A DNA stretch of 64,000 nt from Gymnogyps californianus (taxonomy: Eukaryota > Chordata > Aves > Accipitriformes > Cathartidae), in the NCBI RefSeq assembly GCF_018139145.2, contig NC_059487.1:8267792-8331791 (forward strand). Reading direction: 5' to 3'. The notes beneath the pieces were generated by a model that was not told the DNA's origin, ran no database searches, and saw only the letters and a program-made list of their open reading frames with translations. This document shows, piece after piece, positions 57,954 to 64,000 of this stretch. Made by a program: the position numbers and the translations under genes. How positions within the stretch are numbered: position 1 is the first letter of the stretch; every line of letters begins with the position of its first letter.

Positions 57954-60900
57954 CCAACATAAGCAAATGGAAGTGCATGGAAATCTGTGTTCTGTGGCTT
58001 TGTAAAAGTCTCCACATGTGCGAAATGACCTGACAAGAAATGTAACCTCTGTAGTGGTGAATAAGGCTTCATCCTTAGGAATTATGGACTAGATTCTCAA
58101 CTGGCATAAATCAAACACAGCTCTAAGTGACACCAAAGGAACAATATATAGTAGCTGACAAAGAGTTGTAACATGAAATCAGAGACAGGCAAACACATAA
58201 CCAGAAAACTGGTTACTGTTCAATCGCCCTCCTTCCCAGCCACATATCACACACAGATGCCCCAAATATTGTCTCCTCTCTTCTTTGAAAGCCACATACA
58301 CCCGTTCTTCCCAGCCCTACCTGCTCCTCCCACAAAAACTGAACGTTAGCTACCAGTTTGACAAAAACACTGCAAGGTACCATTCTCCTTGGCACACAGC
58401 TTGTTCTAACTCATATCTTAATAAGCTACAAAAGAATCAGTATCTTGTTGCTCTAAACATCATGGAAAGACAGGAGAACTCACATCAACCCCTTGCAGCA
58501 AGAGCTCTGTGTGTTTCCTAGCCCTGAGAGCAGCGCTGCTGGGAAGGGCTGCAAGCCGAGCCCTCTGGCACAGACGAAGCCACCCAGCCCCACGCCAAGC
58601 AGCAGTATAGATTGGCCATTTCACAATCTGGAGTGAATTCCTTTGATTTTTGTTTTATTTTTTTCTAATGTTCAAAGTCTACTTTGAACACATGCAGACT
58701 TAGTATCTTACCAAGTTATTTTATTTTAGGACAACACATGGCAGATTAATTTCCATTAGAAATGCATCAATTTAAATAGATCTTTGGCTGGACTTTCAAA
58801 TTGTTCCTAATTAATATCCCCTTTGAAATCTATCAACCTCCTTTGCCACTACCTCGCTTTTCTGCATTAGAATATAAAACCCTAGTATTTCAAGGAAAAG
58901 TCACTTTTGCATGTAGAGTCATTAGACATCACTTCGTTATCGGGCTCAATTTTTCAGCCAATTTTTTCTCCTCCTCTCTGAAGGACTGCCAGGCCAATAA
59001 CTTTCTCCCCTTATCTTCCTACTCTTACCGCTCTTTGGCATTGGTGTCATTTCTTTCCCACATTTCTTTACTCCACAGCTTGATAGTTTTTAATGAGTCT
59101 TTCATGCCTGTGGTTTTATCTAGTATTAATTCTGTACCCTGAGTTCCTCTCCCTGTTGTACAGATCAGGTTGAACCACATTGTAACCAGTGGTCCTCCAC
59201 TAGCGTAAAACCAGCAAAGATTATGGTGCCAGGCTTTGTTTTCAATATAAAACTGTGTCAGTCATGATTAAAAGACAGTGCCTTGGCAACTGGTGCATAA
59301 GCTAGCTCGGTGTCTCAATCAGGTTTCTAGCAGACCATTTTCCCTAATCACAAGCCCACTTAAAAACCTCTTTGTTTGCTGGCGATGGGAGAACTGTTGA
59401 CTGAACGGAACTGGAAATCGGGCTCCCCTTCATGAAGCTGCTTCCGGGGCAAAGCTGCCGGGTGTCATGACATTAGTGCATCAGGGAAAAAAAAAACAAA
59501 CAAACAAACAAAAAACCCAAAACTTTTCAGCTACAGCCCATCGAGGAGGTGGGTGAAATCTGGACATCCCCAGCAGCTGAGCTGGTGCTTTTCACAAGCA
59601 CCATGTTCCAGGGAGTACAAATGGAGAAACTGGGACATGACTTTCAGTTTGACAGGGAAGGTGTCTACTGACAATGAATGAACCTCCCTGTGACTTCAAG
59701 CTTTGCTGGGGGAAAAAAAGACAAATTTTAAGTGCTGTGGAAATAAAAATACCCCATCACTTCATTTTATCCTGTCACTCTGAACAAATGCAGTGCTTGT
59801 TTTTAAGACTACTTTTCAGATGGCCATATGATTTCTGAACAGAAAATCCACAGTGCCGAGCACTGACAGAAAAATCACTGCCTCTAGCTATTATCTAGTC
59901 ATATGGAAAATATTTGACTGAGGAAATAGTGTCCTTCATTGGAGAGCTTGAGTGATAAGCTGCAGGCAGAAAAAACAGAATCAAATCAGTGTCAAACCGA
60001 CATTCACTCCCAAGACATGTGAGCATCCTACTTGAGCTCAGTAAAAGTCATTTTGCCAACAGGCTTTGAGCCTGTTGAAAAGAAGTAGGAAGTACAATGA
60101 AAGGAAAAAGGTTTTTTAAATCAAGCACTGAAAAGCACCAGAAGGTGCCTACAACCTGCCCTGAGACTACAAACTCAGGAACAGCCAAGAAGCAAAATAC
60201 AGTGATTATACCCTAGGCTTGTACTACAAGAAGGAACATTTGGTTTTGATCATTCCTAGCAGGTAGAATTCTTGGTGGCAAAGTCCTGTAGGTTTTGAAC
60301 TTCTGCAGCTATATGTTGCTTCCAAGGATCTCATCTTTCTTTCCCCCAAATCATGTTTATAGAACTCAGTGTTTTAATACATCTCAAAAATGACTTCGTG
60401 GAAAACAGGTTTTCTTCCTCAGCTTTCCATTGTATTGCAGCTAAACCCAAGTAGAATGATGGCTACACACCACGTCTTCATCTCTCAACCCCGCTTCTGC
60501 TTACCAAGTTCCCTGCAGAGCAAGACCAGACAGACACTAGGTTCTAAAGGTATCTAGACCATTGCAACATTTGACAGGCTGTATTTTAAGCAGTGAGCAC
60601 TGAACCAGAAAGAAAGACTTTAACTCCAGCTGCAGGGAACAGAACTACACTAAAGACAAATTTGTGCTAAAAGTTTTAGGTGTGAGTTACTAGGATTTGA
60701 ATACTGCGCCTTCCTTCTTTCATTATGAAAGGAAGTTCTTGGACAGGAGCATCATTTTATTAAGCAGCACATAATGCTCACTGCAGTATACACAGCAGCA
60801 CAGTTGTCATGCTCTATCTCACAGCATTAAAATGAACTATTCTCCAAGCAGGAGAAATCTTCATATCAAAGGTTCAAACACCACAGGCTTCGATGCTGCC

Positions 60901-63900
60901 AGAAGAGATTCTTTTAATTTTTGATAGGCCTCTAAATATAGTCCAAGACTTTACGAGTCGCAATGGAAAGTGAATCAGACTTTGATTCCTGAAACAGGCA
61001 GAAGTCAGTAAAAGAGTCCAAGTGAATGGCAGTTTTGAAAACCTAGACATGGCAGACTTTTCACAGAGCCTGGCAGTGATCTGTGGAGTAGAGAATGCAT
61101 TTCAAATGAATCGGTACTTCTCTACCTGAATATTGAAACGCAGCAGTAAGAAAGGGATTCCTGAGACTGACTGTGCATGTAAAGCACCTTTCAAATTTGA
61201 ACAAACTCCGAAGATGTAAGACTCTCCCTGGTCGGACAAGGGCCACACACAGAGCAAACACCCCCTTCTACCCTTAAGTACTCACCCATTCTAAATCTTA
61301 TTTCTATTACTGATTTACATGGAAAGGTTTTGTGCTCTCAAGCTGAAATGCTCCACTGAAGTCCTAGGAGTAGGAGACAGAGCCTAATGGCATCCTCTGC
61401 TCAGCTAACGCCTCCCCAGTTCTGCCCTGGAGCAGCGCCAGAATAGCCAAACCCCTGAGCAGCACAGGCACTGCAGCCCGTCCCTTTGGTACCGTAGGGC
61501 ACCACAGCCTCCAGCACCAGTTCTTAGGGCATGGAAAGCCTGGGCAGACACTGAATAAAACATCCCCTTAAACAAGGTACAAAGTTTCCTTAAATCCTTA
61601 TCAACACAAGACCCAAAATGCCGGATCATCTACATGGAAGCACTGTCTATAAAAATCTGTATAGCAGGAAAGAGTATTCCTGTAATATGATGCTGTTCTG
61701 CCACTAGGCTTCACCTTATTCCTTAAACGTAATTTCTACCCTTCCTACCCTTAACTATAGCCTCGCTCACACCGTGTGTTCGCTGCAGAAGCTATACATA
61801 AATCTTCTCTCAGAAGCTGGCGAAATTGATCTTGCTCTCCCAAGACAGAGTCTCACTGTGCTCTGTCCTCTCAGCATGAAAACAGCTAGGCACAAGCAGT
61901 AACCGATACCAGAGTGCCATCTATAGCTATTTCACATGACTTCGCAGCAAAGCAGAGTAGAAAAATGCACACACATGCTAATCCCCCTTCCTGGCATTAG
62001 GAATACCTCTCAGAGAAACTTCTGTCATTAAGGTCTGGAGAATAAGAGAATTTAATCATAGCAAAAGATGTAACAGTAGCTGCCCTAAGAGGGGCTTTAC
62101 TTCTCCCAGAGTGAGAGGCAGAGTGTGGGGAATAAAGCTCCTCTCCCCACTCTCCCCTAAAAAGGACAGGCAGAGCATATGCATACAGCCCACTGATTTC
62201 TGCTGAGGTGGCCCAAAGCCAGCTTATAAAACAGGCTCGTTACAGCTATAAGAACACATCTTCTCATTTAATACTGTGTGAAAAGATGCTAGAACAGGTT
62301 TGCATTTTTAGGGCCAGGAACCAAGCATAAAGCAAAAAAAGAGATGGAAATGGCATTCTCCCCTCAGTGCACATCCCAGGACCGATAAATGAGCCAACCT
62401 CCACCAGCTCTTTCCAAGGGAAACTGAGTTCCTGGGGAGGCGTTTCACAGCGGCGCTGAGCTGATCCCTCCAGACAGAAAGGCTTACGGCTAACCCCAGC
62501 AATGCAGCCTGAGGAAACAGGTTTTGAACAGGCGATGTGGCAGATGGCATCCTTGTCCCCTTCTGCCACCGAGTCAACCCGTGCTAGCTGCGGCCAGTAA
62601 ATCCATACAGCCACCCTCCTCCTTGGGCACACCCAAGCACTGGTGCTACCAGGCACAGAGAGAGCCATCAGCGGCACTCTGCTGATTCCCTCCACCATCC
62701 CCTTGGGATCACAACACAACCCTCTCCATGTGAGGAATTACAGGCTCCACTCCATGCTTGGCTGTAATGGAGAACATGTCCAAAAAACCTAGCCCAACAA
62801 AAATCCCATCACTTCAGAGTTAGACAACCCCATCTACACATCCCAACCAAGCCAGCAAAGTGCTGTCAGGTGTCTGCGGGCTTCTAGTGTCAGAAACTGC
62901 CGAAGAATAGTTATATAGCTATTTCCAGGGGTTGCATTCAGCATTCCCACCCAGCCATGCTCCACCTAGGAATGCAGAGGGAATCTTCGTGCCAGGACTC
63001 AGCTCTTCAGGAGATCCTCCGACCCTGTGCTAACATGGGTGTCTAACAGGATTCCTCTGTACCCTTTAAGGGACCACATAGATTCTTGTTATTAGTCAGT
63101 GAGCTTCTACCAGCCTCTGTGGCCCCACTGTGGGACCACACGCATGCCCACCGCTCCCGGTGGTGCAAGGGACACACACAGCAGACCACACAGGAGAGGA
63201 AGAGGCCTCTCCTCTCCATCACAGAGCTGCCTTGTGGGAAGGTTCACCACGAATATACTAGTTAGCATAAGTGCACTAAGACATGTAAACAGGCTGTTCC
63301 TTTTTAGACTTGCTGCTTGGTAGCATCTATTTTGATTAACAGTTCATTTATTAGGGTTTGGGGTTTACACATGCCACTGGCAAGGATCCACAACGGGGTC
63401 ACTACAGCAGCTCAGTCTTGCCTAACTGGAAGGTGATGTGCAGAGCAGACACATGTGCAGTGATGGAGAGATGTGCGGAGATCACTGCTTCGGTGAAGAC
63501 AGTTCACCAGTACTGGCTGTGCTTTAGAAAGGTGGTCTGCAAAAATTTCAGGTAAGGCAGTTAAATTAGAGCATGTTGCACACAAAGCTACAAAACAGAT
63601 TTTACTTACTCTGGGGGAAAGCAACATTTTTTACTAAGGAGTTGATGAGCAGTTGTGGGTTGATTTTTCTTTTTCTTTTTTTAAAGCAGGTTGATGATGA
63701 AAAAATCTCAGAACAGTATGACTATCATGAGAATGATTTCTAAAGCAGGAAGCATGACAGCCCCACACCCACAACAGCAGAAGCAGCTGCCACACGCAAG
63801 TTGTCAGCCACACACTGCAGGTCTGATCCTGCACTACTTAAAGCTACTTGGAGCTTTGACATTGTCTTCAACGCAGTGAACTGCACAATGCAGAATTAAC

Positions 63901-64000
63901 TAAAAGCCCAGTATAAGAGAGGAAAAACATATGGGTGGTATTACTCAAGTCAGAAGGTATTTCACATCCTCGTCTCAAAGCAGGAAGTGCTAGAGTCCTG
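57954..64000. other. Non-coding region at the right end of the window
   Basis: About 6 kb without a recognisable exon. The longest open frame (62,264-62,719, minus) shows no domain. A poly-A/(CAAA)n run lies at 59,486-59,516. The end of a neighbouring gene's long 3' UTR cannot be excluded. Confidence 0.55.
59486..59516. repeat. A-rich (CAAA)n simple repeat
   Basis: A ten-base A run followed by about four CAAA units and another A run. Confidence 0.8.

Noticed and set aside
45580..64000. SPATA2, the mammalian neighbour of SLC9A8
   Set aside because: I found no segment encoding recognisable SPATA2 sequence on the minus strand. If present, it lies beyond the window.
1..64000. tRNA, rRNA and CRISPR-like arrays
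   Set aside because: No cloverleaf with A/B boxes, no rRNA segments and no regularly spaced direct repeats were seen. The only tandem arrays are microsatellites and the minisatellite listed.

Overview
The window is vertebrate nuclear DNA, almost certainly from a bird. Genes are split into short exons, CR1-type LINE fragments with the avian 3' tail are present, and one solo LTR belongs to a type I associate with non-galliform (neoavian) birds. The second gene is an opsin (OPN5L1) that mammals lack. The exact species cannot be told from the sequence.

Layout. (1) About 1.8-19.8 kb, + strand: the last 13 coding exons of SLC9A8 (NHE8), an endomembrane and apical Na+/H+ exchanger, running from the 'GILMG' exon to the stop codon. 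The 5' exons lie left of the window. One intron (9,936-11,806) is a minor-spliceosome AT-AC intron. The penultimate exon (18,339-18,484) appears to lack one base relative to the conserved frame, although an upstream acceptor could restore the frame. (2) 19.8-22.4 kb: AT-rich 3' UTR and flank with two candidate poly(A) signals. (3) 22.4-30.2 kb: GC-rich intergenic DNA with many open but unconvincing frames. (4) 36.6-30.3 kb, - strand: five coding exons of OPN5L1, reconstructed here as a 415-residue seven-helix opsin with the retinal-binding lysine, the Glu181 counterion equivalent and a cysteine at the bovine position 188 equivalent. The E/DRY motif is replaced by Val-Cys-Cys. (5) 36.6-44.5 kb: non-coding DNA upstream of the opsin. 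(6) 44.5-45.6 kb: a CpG island with a strong minus-strand splice donor and an internal minisatellite. (7) 45.6-64 kb: no gene that I can support, but old CR1- and MIR-like fragments, simple repeats and a solo LTR at 57,370-57,953 with a 5-bp target-site duplication.

SLC9A8 and OPN5L1 are convergent (tail to tail), about 10.4 kb apart. I see no functional link between them. The order is useful for synteny, because in mammals SLC9A8 is followed by SPATA2 and I find no SPATA2 coding sequence in this window.
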